A stretch of DNA of 37,813 bases from an uncultured Clostridia bacterium (lineage in GTDB: Bacteria > Bacillota_A > Clostridia > TANB77 > CAG-508): assembly GCA_947625985.1 (NCBI GenBank), contig CANQQF010000014.1:1-37813 (forward strand). The letters run 5' to 3'. Of this stretch, positions 6,942-15,309 are shown piece by piece. A program made the position numbers and the translations under genes. The notes beneath the pieces were generated by a model that saw nothing but the letters and a program-made list of their open reading frames with translations, had not been told where the DNA came from and made no database searches. Position 1 is the first letter of the stretch, and each line of letters starts with the position of its first letter.

Positions 6942-9900
6942 TATTTTCCCTGCCTTTGCACGTAAGTTAACCAATCTTGATTAGATATTTTGAATTTCAT
7001 TTTATTAAGCTTATCATCATCAGTTTTTCTTATTTGTTGGATTAACATTAAGCCTTTTCGTGCAATATTATAAGCTCCATTTGCATCTGCATCTATTGGT
7101 AGTTTACTATCATTGTCATCACTATTATAGAAAATTCCTTTAGAATTTCTAATTGGTGATATCATATAATCTATTTCTGTATTTGGAATACTGTTTCTCA
7201 TTTGTAATGTCAATTTCAACAAATTCAATAATTGTATCCAAAAATTTTTATTTTCTTGCCTTAAAATATCTTCTTTTATATTTTCATTGTTAATGCCGTA
7301 ATTCATAAACAATTCTTTAAACTTTTCAGTTAAATCAATTTCTACAGTATCCCAATTGTTGTTATTTTTAGGATTTCTAAATCTTTCTATCCTTTTTCCA
7401 TAAGTACAGATATTCCATTTATTCTTTATACCATAAGGTCTGTTTGTAAATTTAGAATAATCAATTTGAAATTCAAAATAATTTTCTTTTTTGTTAAAAC
7501 TGATATTATCGAACTTTTCTATAAAATCCTTAGATTTATCCTTGCTCTCATATTTGGTGTTTAATAAATTAACAAATCCTGTAGTTGGATCAATTTTACT
7601 GGTACACCATGCTGGAATGTAAAATAATACCCCAGTTTGTCTTTTTAATTTATTAAAACTTTCAAATTTATTGGTTAATTGATACGCTTTCAACAATCCT
7701 CCATCTTCTAACTTTTCTTTATCTTTAAATACTAGATAATTTAATTTATTAATAAGCATCTTTTCAAATTTCTGATATATTTGTTTTTCAATTTTTATTC
7801 TTGAATTTTTAAATCCTTTGTTTAAATCTTCAATGACAATAATCGCATTATATTTATTCATTAAAGTAACAATTTTATGAATAACTTGACTCAAATATCC
7901 TTCTTTAAGTTCTTTTATATTCTCTATTGTTTTCCAAGATTCTCTAGCATTTTTTCTTGCTTTCTCTTTAACATCTAATAATTCATGATAATTAGTAACA
8001 TATTTTATTCCGTTATTTTCATTTATAATTTCGTTCAACGAATATTGTTCTAATATTTCTCCCTTTGGATTAACAACAGTTATATATAATAAATTTCTCT
8101 CTCCTCTATCAATACCTATAACATTTACATCATTATATTTTAAATACATATTAACTTCATCATTTAAATTTTCTTTTCCTTCATTAATAAAATTCATTGT
8201 TATTGGTACATGGAATTGAAATTTATCAAGCGTATACCTTTTATCTTTTATCAAATCGTATTCAAATTTACTTTCTTTCCTTGGATTGTTTTTATTTTTA
8301 TTTTTTATAGGTTTATTTTTTTCATGTATAGCCGTATCTTTTAATTCTAAACTTGCTTTCCTATAAAATATTTCTGCTTGTCCGTTTAATTTATACACAA
8401 AATCTTTTAAGTTTTCCTCGTCAAATAAAGCTTTCCAATACATTGTATGCAAATTTAATTTTCCCTTAGCAAATGGTGAAAAGTCTTTATTATAAATTTG
8501 AAACAAATACAAATCACCTTTTTCAATTAATGATTCTATATATTCATTTGAATAATTTTTAAACTCAATTTTATATGCTTGTTTTTCTACATCTTTGTAA
8601 TATTCGCCTATGTCATTATATTGTTTTGTATCTTTAAATACAAATTTAAAATTTTTCCATTCTTCATGCTTATTAAAGGCTTCTTTATAAAAGTCAATCA
8701 ATTCGTGGCAAAAGTCTAAATCAAACTTTTCACCTTTTTTATGATATCCTTCCTCGTACTTTCGTAATAACTCTTTACTAGGATTAAATTGACTCTTTCT
8801 ACTCTTTGAAAAAAATACTTTTGGTAACATTTTGTTCGGTCCTGGCAATAATTTATATTCCATTTTACTATAGACATTTACATTATCATCGCATTCTTTA
8901 CCTTCAAAAATTTTTCTATTTTTAGGATTAATTATTCCTAAATAATATTTATTATCTTTTTTTAGTAATACCCCTAAATTAGATTTTTCTTTATTTAAAT
9001 CCCATCCGTCTAGTAAAGTTGGAGTTTCAAAATTTAATTTTATTTTTTCTTTTGAAAAAGCTTTTTGTGTCAAATAATTCCTAGCTTTATTATACAAAGG
9101 AATTATTTCTAACAATTTAATATATTTTTCTTCCAAATTGCTATAAAAAGTATTATCTTTTTCTATAGTATTATCCTTAGGAATCAGTAATTTAACAAAC
9201 TCTTGTAGTTTTTTTATTTCATCTAATAATTTCTTTATTTTTTCTGTTGCCTTTTCATCTTTTATTAATTTCTTACTTTGTTCATCATAAGAATAGTTTA
9301 AAATATCTTCACAGTTCGAATAATATAGTTCTATATTATCAATGATTTTATTTTCATTGATATAAGTCTTAATATATTCTACTAGTTGCTTATTTTCTGT
9401 GTCATTTTTCATTAAATCATTAATAAACTCCAATGAATATACTTTGGTATTTTTTAAATTTTTCTTTCTTTCCTCTTCATACTTTGAAGTTCCTAAGATA
9501 CCCTTTCCTTCATAATTTTCATCGTAATTTTCTATAATAAGCTTATTGATTTTGTTCCAATCTCCATCATATATTTCTTGCGATATTTGAGATAAATTCA
9601 AGTCATTATTTATAAAAATATTATTTAAATCAAACTCATCTATATTATCTATTAAATTCAATAAACCATTCTTTTTATTAAAGACATTCTTCTCTAGTTC
9701 CATATAATAATTTTGTATATTTTCAGTTAGCTCTCTATCTGTCTCAATTGATTCTATTACAAAAGATGTTCCAATTCTATCACTTAATATTTGTTTGTAT
9801 AATTGACGTAATTTAGGAAGTTTTGCATTTTTATTTTTTTGATTGTATTCGTTTATATATTCATTTATTCCTTTTATTTTATTTTCTTCTTCAGATTTTC

Positions 9901-10684
9901 CTGAAATTATAATGTTGTATAACTCTATACCTCTTTGTGTTAATGTTTGATTAAAATATTCTAACGAAAATAACTCATCTATTTTATTCACTTGCATATA
10001 GCATTCTAATTCTTCACCTATTTGATTTAAATCTAAAACTAAAACTTCTTTTATTTTATTATATATTTCTATATTATTAATAAAAATAGGCAAATTTTCA
10101 TTTATAATTCTATATGCAATAGCTGTATTATCTTCTTTGTCTACATACATATTTTGTCTATTTTTATTAAATCCAGTAAAATATGTTGTGAACTTTTTGA
10201 ATTCTGATATTTCATTAACTTTATCTTGATCTTCTTTATAAAAATTTTGTAAATAGTTTACTATCATATCTTTTCCAAATAGGCCTTTATACTCTGAATC
10301 TTTTTGAAATCTCGTAGAAATTTCTTTTCTCAATTTTCCTTGTATTTCATAAAACTCCTTTTTTTCTTCATCTGTCTTTGCGTTCTTTTTATACAATGAA
10401 TAGTATTTGCTTAACGTTGATTCTGTTAATTCGAAATTGTCCATACATTTTTCAATAAAAAATTTATGATATTCATTACAATATTTTTTTACATTGTTAT
10501 AAATAATACTTCTATATTCATCCTGTTTTAATATTCCGTTCCTCTCAATATTTTCCTTTGTCTTCCCTATTGGCTTTAATTCGAATCTTAAAGTTTTAGA
10601 TATCGAATATTTTTTATGCATACCATCATATAAATTTCTTTTTATTGTATTAGTAGTAGTTTTTCTTGAAATACTTTTTTCCAT
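6941..10684 (-). CDS. cas12a: Cas12a (Cpf1), type V-A crRNA-guided DNA nuclease
   Basis: The 1247-residue effector processes its own crRNA and cuts double-stranded DNA. The N-terminus carries KTLRFELKPIGKTKENI. The PAM-interacting region has GWDLNKEKSN and YYLGIINPKNRKIF, as in enzymes that read T-rich PAMs. The crRNA-processing site is around His787 (AIHEKNKPIKNKN) with lysines in IKDKRYTLDKFQFHVP. The RuvC residues are present: Asp859 in IGIDRGERNLLY, Glu952 in VIEDLNKGFK, and Asp1198/1200 in PIDADANGAYNIARKG. The Nuc-domain arginine lies in SPIRNSKG. The ATG at 10684 follows GGAGG; an in-frame TTG at 10699 lies before that site and is rejected. The start lies inside the upstream 266-residue gene, suggesting coupled translation. 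No truncation is visible, so the nuclease should be active. Confidence 0.98.
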   Translation of the reverse strand: MEKSISRKTTTNTIKRNLYDGMHKKYSISKTLRFELKPIGKTKENIERNGILKQDEYRSIIYNNVKKYCNEYHKFFIEKCMDNFELTESTLSKYYSLYKKNAKTDEEKKEFYEIQGKLRKEISTRFQKDSEYKGLFGKDMIVNYLQNFYKEDQDKVNEISEFKKFTTYFTGFNKNRQNMYVDKEDNTAIAYRIINENLPIFINNIEIYNKIKEVLVLDLNQIGEELECYMQVNKIDELFSLEYFNQTLTQRGIELYNIIISGKSEEENKIKGINEYINEYNQKNKNAKLPKLRQLYKQILSDRIGTSFVIESIETDRELTENIQNYYMELEKNVFNKKNGLLNLIDNIDEFDLNNIFINNDLNLSQISQEIYDGDWNKINKLIIENYDENYEGKGILGTSKYEEERKKNLKNTKVYSLEFINDLMKNDTENKQLVEYIKTYINENKIIDNIELYYSNCEDILNYSYDEQSKKLIKDEKATEKIKKLLDEIKKLQEFVKLLIPKDNTIEKDNTFYSNLEEKYIKLLEIIPLYNKARNYLTQKAFSKEKIKLNFETPTLLDGWDLNKEKSNLGVLLKKDNKYYLGIINPKNRKIFEGKECDDNVNVYSKMEYKLLPGPNKMLPKVFFSKSRKSQFNPSKELLRKYEEGYHKKGEKFDLDFCHELIDFYKEAFNKHEEWKNFKFVFKDTKQYNDIGEYYKDVEKQAYKIEFKNYSNEYIESLIEKGDLYLFQIYNKDFSPFAKGKLNLHTMYWKALFDEENLKDFVYKLNGQAEIFYRKASLELKDTAIHEKNKPIKNKNKNNPRKESKFEYDLIKDKRYTLDKFQFHVPITMNFINEGKENLNDEVNMYLKYNDVNVIGIDRGERNLLYITVVNPKGEILEQYSLNEIINENNGIKYVTNYHELLDVKEKARKNARESWKTIENIKELKEGYLSQVIHKIVTLMNKYNAIIVIEDLNKGFKNSRIKIEKQIYQKFEKMLINKLNYLVFKDKEKLEDGGLLKAYQLTNKFESFNKLKRQTGVLFYIPAWCTSKIDPTTGFVNLLNTKYESKDKSKDFIEKFDNISFNKKENYFEFQIDYSKFTNRPYGIKNKWNICTYGKRIERFRNPKNNNNWDTVEIDLTEKFKELFMNYGINNENIKEDILRQENKNFWIQLLNLLKLTLQMRNSIPNTEIDYMISPIRNSKGIFYNSDDNDSKLPIDADANGAYNIARKGLMLIQQIRKTDDDKLNKMKFKISNQDWLTYVQRQGK

Positions 10685-11450
10685 AATTTGTTCCTCCAAT
10701 CTTTATTAAAATTTTACTCCTTACCTTGTCCTTATTCTTTCTAATCCGTCTGCCTCTTTCTGCTCTTTCCTTTTCTCTTTCAGTAAACCTTTCTATCGCT
10801 TCTTTTTCTTCCTTACCTATTTTCTCCTTTGGATTTCTATAAAGTCTTTCTTTGAATGTAATGTGATTTTCAAGTAAAACTTTATCTATTTCTTTTTCCG
10901 TTACTAGATTCTTTTCATCTTTTTTCATTGAAAATTCCAATTTCTCAGTTGATAAATCACTGTAAATTTTAATATCAACTAAGTCTTTGAAATCTTTATT
11001 TCTATCTATATCAATTTTCACATTTGCAACTATTTCTTCATCTACCAACTCTTCTTTGTTGTATCTACGTTTAAAGTATTTTCCTTCCTTCTTTACAATA
11101 GTTTCTTCCATTTCTTGAGAAGTTATGTTGTTGCTCTTTTTGAATCGTATTATTTTGTATATAACACCATCAGGTGGATCATCTACGATTCTCCATTCAT
11201 GTAAAAACTCTTCATCACTATAACTAATGCTCTTTTTTTCAATTCTGAAACATTGTGAAATTGTTCTTTTTATATCTTCATAATCCCTACTTTTAATAAG
11301 GTTCTTTATAATATTTATAAGTGAATTTACCTCAGGACTTTTGATTATCTTTGGACTCACATATAAATCATATAATGCTTTTATAATAACATATTCAACT
11401 TTTCCTTGTGATTTATCTACTTTTAAATATTCAAAACGTTCCTTTTCCAT
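10650..11450 (-). CDS. Unrecognised 266-residue protein, first gene of the cas12a operon
   Basis: I do not recognise this family. It starts at an ATG behind AAGGAG and ends 35 bases inside cas12a, supplying the cas12a ribosome binding site from its own coding sequence. Residues 1-75 look helical (VEYVIIKALYDLYV, INIIKNLIKS). Residues 80-200 look strand-rich (EWRIVDDPPDGVIYKIIRFKK, NVKIDIDRN, VDIKIYSD). Residues 200-250 are a very charged helix or coil (GKEEKEAIERFTEREKERAE, RRIRKNKDKVRSK), and the tail is basic and aromatic. No transmembrane segment, signal peptide or known catalytic motif is seen. The operon position suggests a role tied to Cas12a, such as regulation, crRNA handling or nucleic-acid binding, but this is inference. 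Base composition is like the cas genes. Confidence 0.85.
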   Translation of the reverse strand: MEKERFEYLKVDKSQGKVEYVIIKALYDLYVSPKIIKSPEVNSLINIIKNLIKSRDYEDIKRTISQCFRIEKKSISYSDEEFLHEWRIVDDPPDGVIYKIIRFKKSNNITSQEMEETIVKKEGKYFKRRYNKEELVDEEIVANVKIDIDRNKDFKDLVDIKIYSDLSTEKLEFSMKKDEKNLVTEKEIDKVLLENHITFKERLYRNPKEKIGKEEKEAIERFTEREKERAERGRRIRKNKDKVRSKILIKIGGTNYGKKYFKKNYY

Positions 11451-11460
11451 ATTACTCCTT

Positions 11461-11561
11461 CTTTGCTTATACTTTTTTATTTAGCAAATATTAATAAATA
11501 ATTTTTTCAAATACTAAACTTTGCTTATCTTTTATATTTGGTTTTACATAAGTAAACCCAA
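11461..11561 (-). promoter_or_regulatory. Structured 5' leader of the cas operon
   Basis: Between the predicted transcription start (about 11,575) and the first ATG lie two copies of CTTTGCTTAT (11461-11470 and 11519-11528) and a hairpin TTGGTTTTAC/GTAAACCCAA (11538-11561, nine of ten pairs, ATAA loop). GCAAATATTAAT also occurs twice, at 11484-11495 and at 11607-11618 beside the -35 box. These could be operator or RNA elements controlling cas expression; nothing here proves it. Confidence 0.4.
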
Positions 11562-11581
11562 TTTTAATATATTTTTTTAGT

Positions 11582-11610
11582 ATTATATTTTATCTTCTTA
11601 TATATTGCAA
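11582..11610 (-). promoter_or_regulatory. Promoter of the 266-residue gene-cas12a-cas4-cas1-cas2 operon
   Basis: On the minus strand TTGCAA (11605-11610), a 17-base spacer and a perfect TATAAT (11582-11587) form a sigma-A-type promoter about 130 bases before the first ATG. No other good promoter was found between the upstream terminator and this gene. Confidence 0.7.
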
Positions 11611-11674
11611 ATATTAATTATAATATACTTCTTTTTCAGCTCTGTTGACTGGTCAATAAAAACTTTCAATAGAA

Positions 11675-11721
11675 AAACACCATTATTTAGTATTTATATT
11701 ATATACTAAATAATGGTGTTT
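11675..11721. terminator. Strong 19-bp terminator separating the vWA gene from the cas operon
   Basis: A perfect 19-bp stem (11675-11693 with 11703-11721) has a 9-base loop and T-rich flanks on both strands. It lies 5 bases after the VIT/vWA stop codon, so it ends that transcript and insulates the cas operon promoter. Confidence 0.9.
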
Positions 11722-11725
11722 ATTT

Positions 11726-13984
11726 TTAATATCTTATCGTATTAAATATATCAAAAATTACATCAACAGATAAATAACTTAAAACATCATCTATATTTTC
11801 AATTATCTTATCTGCTTTTACGATTTCTCTTATATCGCTATCTGTTATTATTTTACCTACATCAAAATGAATTTTTACGTTTGTAAGAATCATTTTCTTA
11901 TACTTTTCACTAAATAACTCTAACAATTCTTGCTTTTTTTCACTTTCATTATTTCCTAAGCTCATGTAACACTTGTACATTAATTGTTCATATATCTCAT
12001 TAGATTGAATAACTTCTCTATATTTATTAAGAAATCCTAAAAAATAATTAAAATTAAAATCATCTTGTCTATTTTTTAAATAATAAATTGCATATAATAA
12101 ATATGTCTTTATTGTTTCTTTATCTGGAATAAAGTGGTTATAATATTCTTCAACTTTTTCTTGTATTTTTCTTCTATCTTCAATTGCTTGATTTACTATT
12201 TTATTATTTTCATTTACATTCGCCATATTTCCATCTTTACTCATTCTCGGTCTTCCACGTGAAAGTTTTCTTGCTGATGCAATTGATGCAAAAGGTACGA
12301 ACTGGTTACTTAATACAGTTTTTTGATATTTTGGAATTTCTAAAACTTTATTTTCTCTTTCATAAACAGTTAAGAAGGCTGTGTATTTAGAGTTTATATT
12401 ATACTTTTCTGATAATTCAATTATCATTTTTTTATAATTATCTTTTTTATTTTGATCACGTACGTCTTTTATACACTCTTCTATTTGTTCCATTTTTTGT
12501 TTTGCAAATAGTGTTTCTAAGTCTACATCTGTATTTTTTATTTCATTTTTACTAATTGTAAATATATATTCTTTATCTAATATTTTACCTTTTAATTTTA
12601 TATCATCTTCTAACTTCTCTACCTTAGCAAAAACATTAAAGAATTCATAATTAAATAAACAATTTTCTTCTTTTATTTCTTCTATAACTTTATTTAACCC
12701 ATAATCTATTTCTATTTTTTCCATTATAGGTGTTTGAATTCTAGCAAATGTTCTTATTATTATATCGTCAATTCTTTCATTATTTTGTATAAGCTCTGCT
12801 TTTCCATTTCCTACTTTAGCAAGTCTTTTTATAAATGCTGTATTTACATTCATATCTATTCCAAAAGGAAATAATCTACTTGTGTTTATATTATTTTCTA
12901 TATACTCAATTATTTCGTTTTCATTTCCAACTTGTCCATCAGTAAATAATAATATAGTTTTGTCAACATCTTTTTCATATAATGCAAATTTTAGTGGATT
13001 TAATATTTCTGTTCCTCCATATGCTACTAATTTATTAACATATTCAATCGCTCTTTTTAGATTCTCTTCATTATATTCAACAGAGTTAATACTCATAGCT
13101 TCATATTTTGATTCAAATGGAATTATATTAAATTTATCACCTATATCTAATTGTTTTAAACTTTCAATTACTGCTTTTTTTGTTTTTTCAATTTTCTTTC
13201 CTGACATTGATCCAGAAATGTCAATAATGAATATATATTCTTTTTCGCTATCTTCATATAGATCCAATATTTCAGGCATAAATGATAAATATACTAAATC
13301 ATTTTTATCTCTTGTTTTTGTTTTAATTGCATTAGATTGCTTTTCCTCTTTTAACTGTATATTTAATTTAAAATCTTTTGACAAATCGTAATCTAATACT
13401 TCTATTCTTTCTGTTGTTTCTTCATCTATTATATTTACTTCATGACTTGTACAACTAATGCTTCTTCTTTTTAGTGCTTTATCTATTTTTATACTAAAAT
13501 CAACAGTATAGTCAACTTTTCCATATTCTAAATTGTCTGTAATATTGGACTTGTATTTTGGAGTAACTAATGTTGGTATCATTACCATTATTGTATTATC
13601 TAAAATGTCAAACTTATCAATATATTTAATTACTATTTTTACTTCTTCATTCCTATCAATTTTACCAACAGAAATTTTAAAAATGTTATCTGTTTCTTGT
13701 TGCATCATATATGCACTATTGCCTTCTACAATATTTTTTTGATATTCTCTTTTTGCTTCTTCTTTCTCTTTGCATTTTCCTACTAATTTTTTATCTCCAA
13801 CATTAATTTCAAATCCAACTACAGTTGCTGTTTCAACTATTGGGAAAGTATACTCAACTTCTAAAATATCTTCTGTATCATTTTTATAAATTTGCTCAAT
13901 TTCAAAAGTTCCAAATTTTCCTATTATATTGCCGTCTATTTTTACTTTCTTTAGTGCTAAATTTCTTAAATCTACTACTCCCAT
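11726..13984 (-). CDS. VIT and von Willebrand A domain protein
   Basis: The 752-residue protein has a VIT domain at about residues 1-130 (FEIEQIYKNDTEDILEVEYTFP) and a vWA domain at about 248-420. The metal-ion site is complete: DISGSMSG (Asp255, Ser257, Ser259), a Thr in YGGTEIL, and an Asp in LFTDGQVGNE. The remaining 330 residues are helical and unassigned, with a basic patch ARKLSRGRPRMSKDG near residue 580. No signal peptide is seen, so it is probably cytoplasmic. This layout resembles inter-alpha-trypsin-inhibitor heavy chain-like bacterial proteins of unknown role, which often serve as binding scaffolds. The ribosome binding site lies in the end of the upstream merR gene and the gap is one base, so the pair is one operon. 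The upstream operator suggests MerR control. Confidence 0.88.
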   Translation of the reverse strand: MGVVDLRNLALKKVKIDGNIIGKFGTFEIEQIYKNDTEDILEVEYTFPIVETATVVGFEINVGDKKLVGKCKEKEEAKREYQKNIVEGNSAYMMQQETDNIFKISVGKIDRNEEVKIVIKYIDKFDILDNTIMVMIPTLVTPKYKSNITDNLEYGKVDYTVDFSIKIDKALKRRSISCTSHEVNIIDEETTERIEVLDYDLSKDFKLNIQLKEEKQSNAIKTKTRDKNDLVYLSFMPEILDLYEDSEKEYIFIIDISGSMSGKKIEKTKKAVIESLKQLDIGDKFNIIPFESKYEAMSINSVEYNEENLKRAIEYVNKLVAYGGTEILNPLKFALYEKDVDKTILLFTDGQVGNENEIIEYIENNINTSRLFPFGIDMNVNTAFIKRLAKVGNGKAELIQNNERIDDIIIRTFARIQTPIMEKIEIDYGLNKVIEEIKEENCLFNYEFFNVFAKVEKLEDDIKLKGKILDKEYIFTISKNEIKNTDVDLETLFAKQKMEQIEECIKDVRDQNKKDNYKKMIIELSEKYNINSKYTAFLTVYERENKVLEIPKYQKTVLSNQFVPFASIASARKLSRGRPRMSKDGNMANVNENNKIVNQAIEDRRKIQEKVEEYYNHFIPDKETIKTYLLYAIYYLKNRQDDFNFNYFLGFLNKYREVIQSNEIYEQLMYKCYMSLGNNESEKKQELLELFSEKYKKMILTNVKIHFDVGKIITDSDIREIVKADKIIENIDDVLSYLSVDVIFDIFNTIRY

Positions 13985-13985
13985 A

Positions 13986-14402
13986 CTAATCCTCCTTCAT
14001 TTTTTCAACATATTTTTTTACATTTTCTATTATATGCTTATATCTTTCACCATTTTCTTCTGAATAATGGATTTCAAATACGTCACATATATTTTCTCTA
14101 ATGTATATTTCTTGTCCATTCTCTTTTTTAATATCTTTTTTTATTTCTTTAGTAGTTTTTTTTTCTATTTCTTTTGTTTTTGCTTTTGGGTTTTCTAGAA
14201 TATACTCTCTTATTTTATTTAATGGCATATACTCAGATTGTAGTTTTTTTATTAATAATATTCTCTCTAAATGCTCGTCATTATATAAACTGTTTACTCC
14301 GCTTCCTTTTGGTGGTAAAAGTAATCCTTTGCTTATATAATAATGTATTGTTCTTTTTGTAACTCCTGCTTTATCTGCAAGTTCTGATACTTTATATTCC
14401 AT
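13986..14402 (-). CDS. MerR-family transcriptional regulator
   Basis: The 138-residue protein begins with the MerR winged helix-turn-helix, YKVSELADKAGVTKRTIHYY, followed by ISKGLLLPPKGSGVNSLYND and the second helix ERILLIKKLQSEYMPLNKI. A charged linker (TKEIEKKTTKEIKKDIKKEN) leads to a short C-terminal region without the cysteines of metal-sensing members, so the signal is unknown. I choose the ATG at 14402 behind GAGGTG; the GTG at 14411 is part of that ribosome binding site. It is the first gene of an operon with the VIT/vWA gene. The palindrome inside its own promoter suggests autoregulation. Confidence 0.9.
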   Translation of the reverse strand: MEYKVSELADKAGVTKRTIHYYISKGLLLPPKGSGVNSLYNDEHLERILLIKKLQSEYMPLNKIREYILENPKAKTKEIEKKTTKEIKKDIKKENGQEIYIRENICDVFEIHYSEENGERYKHIIENVKKYVEKMKED

Positions 14403-14424
14403 TTTTATCACCTCTTTATTTTAT

Positions 14425-14453
14425 ATTATAACATCGTTACGTAATGATGTCAA
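14425..14453 (-). promoter_or_regulatory. Promoter of the merR-vWA operon with a MerR-type operator between -35 and -10
   Basis: On the minus strand TTGACA (14448-14453), a 17-base spacer and TATAAT (14425-14430) are all consensus. The near-perfect 20-bp palindrome ACATCGTTACGTAATGATGT (14431-14450) fills the spacer and overlaps the -35 by three bases. MerR proteins bind dyads in this place. The usual activated promoters have 19-20 base spacers, so a 17-base spacer suggests repression instead. Confidence 0.85.
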
Positions 14454-14493
14454 GATAATTTTTAATTTATTTTAAACTCTATAAGTTTGCAAC

Positions 14494-14546
14494 AAAAAAA
14501 TGAACCCTCATTGTTAAACTTTCTTATATAACAATTTGGATTCATT
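14494..14546 (-). terminator. Terminator downstream of the cohesin-like gene
   Basis: The minus-strand RNA folds AATGAATCC with GGGTTCATT (one G-U pair) outside and ATTGTTA with TAACAAT inside, then runs into seven U residues (14494-14500). It lies about 80 bases past the stop at 14628. Confidence 0.75.
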
Positions 14547-14627
14547 TCACTTATTCAAAGCTTCTATTCTGTATATATTATTGTTCCTTTTAAAACACAA
14601 AATATTTTTTCTTTATATTTATTTACT

Positions 14628-15293
14628 CTATCTTATTTTTCCTCTCTTGGCCTTTTTACTATTTTTACTTATATATACAATTAATATAATGACTATAAGA
14701 ATAGCCGTAATTATTATGATTATATTCCTAATCGCAACAGGAGACATTTCATATTGTTTCCTTAGCATTATATCTTCTTTAGATATATTATCAATAGTCT
14801 TTTCTAAATCTAAATCATCTGAAATATTAAAATTGGTTAATCTAATAGTTTCTTTTACGTTTTTAACTTCATCTTTTAATGTAAATTCTAATTTTGCTAT
14901 TTCCGTATTCTCTTTTACTTCATCAACCATTCCTACTATTCTTTGGGTTTCGTTACTATATGTTATACTCCAACCATTAAGTTCTGTTATATTAATAGAC
15001 TCATATCTTCCCAAGGTACATTCCAAATTTGTATCAAATGCTATAACACTACCTTCTTCAATATTAGTAAGCTTTCCAATTTTAAGTGTCATTGTAAATT
15101 TATCATCTTTCACTTCTTCTGGTCCTTCAAGCATTACTTCTATATCAGCATTACTTTGCTGAGAAGTAGAGGTTGACACTTGTTCAGACTCATCATTACT
15201 TTTATTTACTTCTTCTGCTTGTACAGGTATTGTCCCTAAAATAAGAGCTATTACAAATATAACTATTAATAAAAATGGAACTATTCTTTTCAT
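14628..15293 (-). CDS. Secreted, membrane-anchored protein with a cohesin-like domain
   Basis: The 221-residue protein has a signal peptide (residues 1-26, IVPFLLIVIFVIALILGTIP followed by VQA), a Ser/Thr/Gln-rich linker, and a beta-rich domain at about 50-180. It ends in a transmembrane helix (about 188-210, IRNIIIIITAILIVIILIVYI) with a basic tail KKAKRGKIR. The domain has a cohesin/carbohydrate-binding-like pattern: IEVMLEGPEEVKDDKFTMTL, LTNIEEGSVIAFDTNL, NGWSITYS. It should face outside, held by the C-terminal anchor. It starts 16 bases after the csaA stop, so the two are probably cotranscribed. No dockerin partner is visible here. The assignment to the cohesin fold is by appearance only. 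Confidence 0.7.
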   Translation of the reverse strand: MKRIVPFLLIVIFVIALILGTIPVQAEEVNKSNDESEQVSTSTSQQSNADIEVMLEGPEEVKDDKFTMTLKIGKLTNIEEGSVIAFDTNLECTLGRYESINITELNGWSITYSNETQRIVGMVDEVKENTEIAKLEFTLKDEVKNVKETIRLTNFNISDDLDLEKTIDNISKEDIMLRKQYEMSPVAIRNIIIIITAILIVIILIVYISKNSKKAKRGKIR

Positions 15294-15309
15294 TTCTTAT
15301 CACTTCTTT

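Noticed and set aside
6942..6974. Longer Cas4 N-terminus
   Set aside because: It would add residues encoded by the end of cas12a. The TAATG overlap start fits better.
10685..10699. Five extra residues at the Cas12a N-terminus from a TTG start
   Set aside because: The TTG precedes the GGAGG that clearly serves the ATG at 10684.
11050..11070. ATCTAC near 11062 as a mini-repeat for a Cas-regulating crRNA-like guide
   Set aside because: The matching TCTAC arm of the hairpin is missing, so no Cas12a-type handle can form. I found no other stand-alone repeat outside the array and leader.
12882..13391. Plus-strand frame of 169 codons within the vWA gene, and similar long antisense frames elsewhere
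   Set aside because: They are antisense shadows of well-supported genes, rich in Phe/Ser/Ile, without ribosome binding sites.
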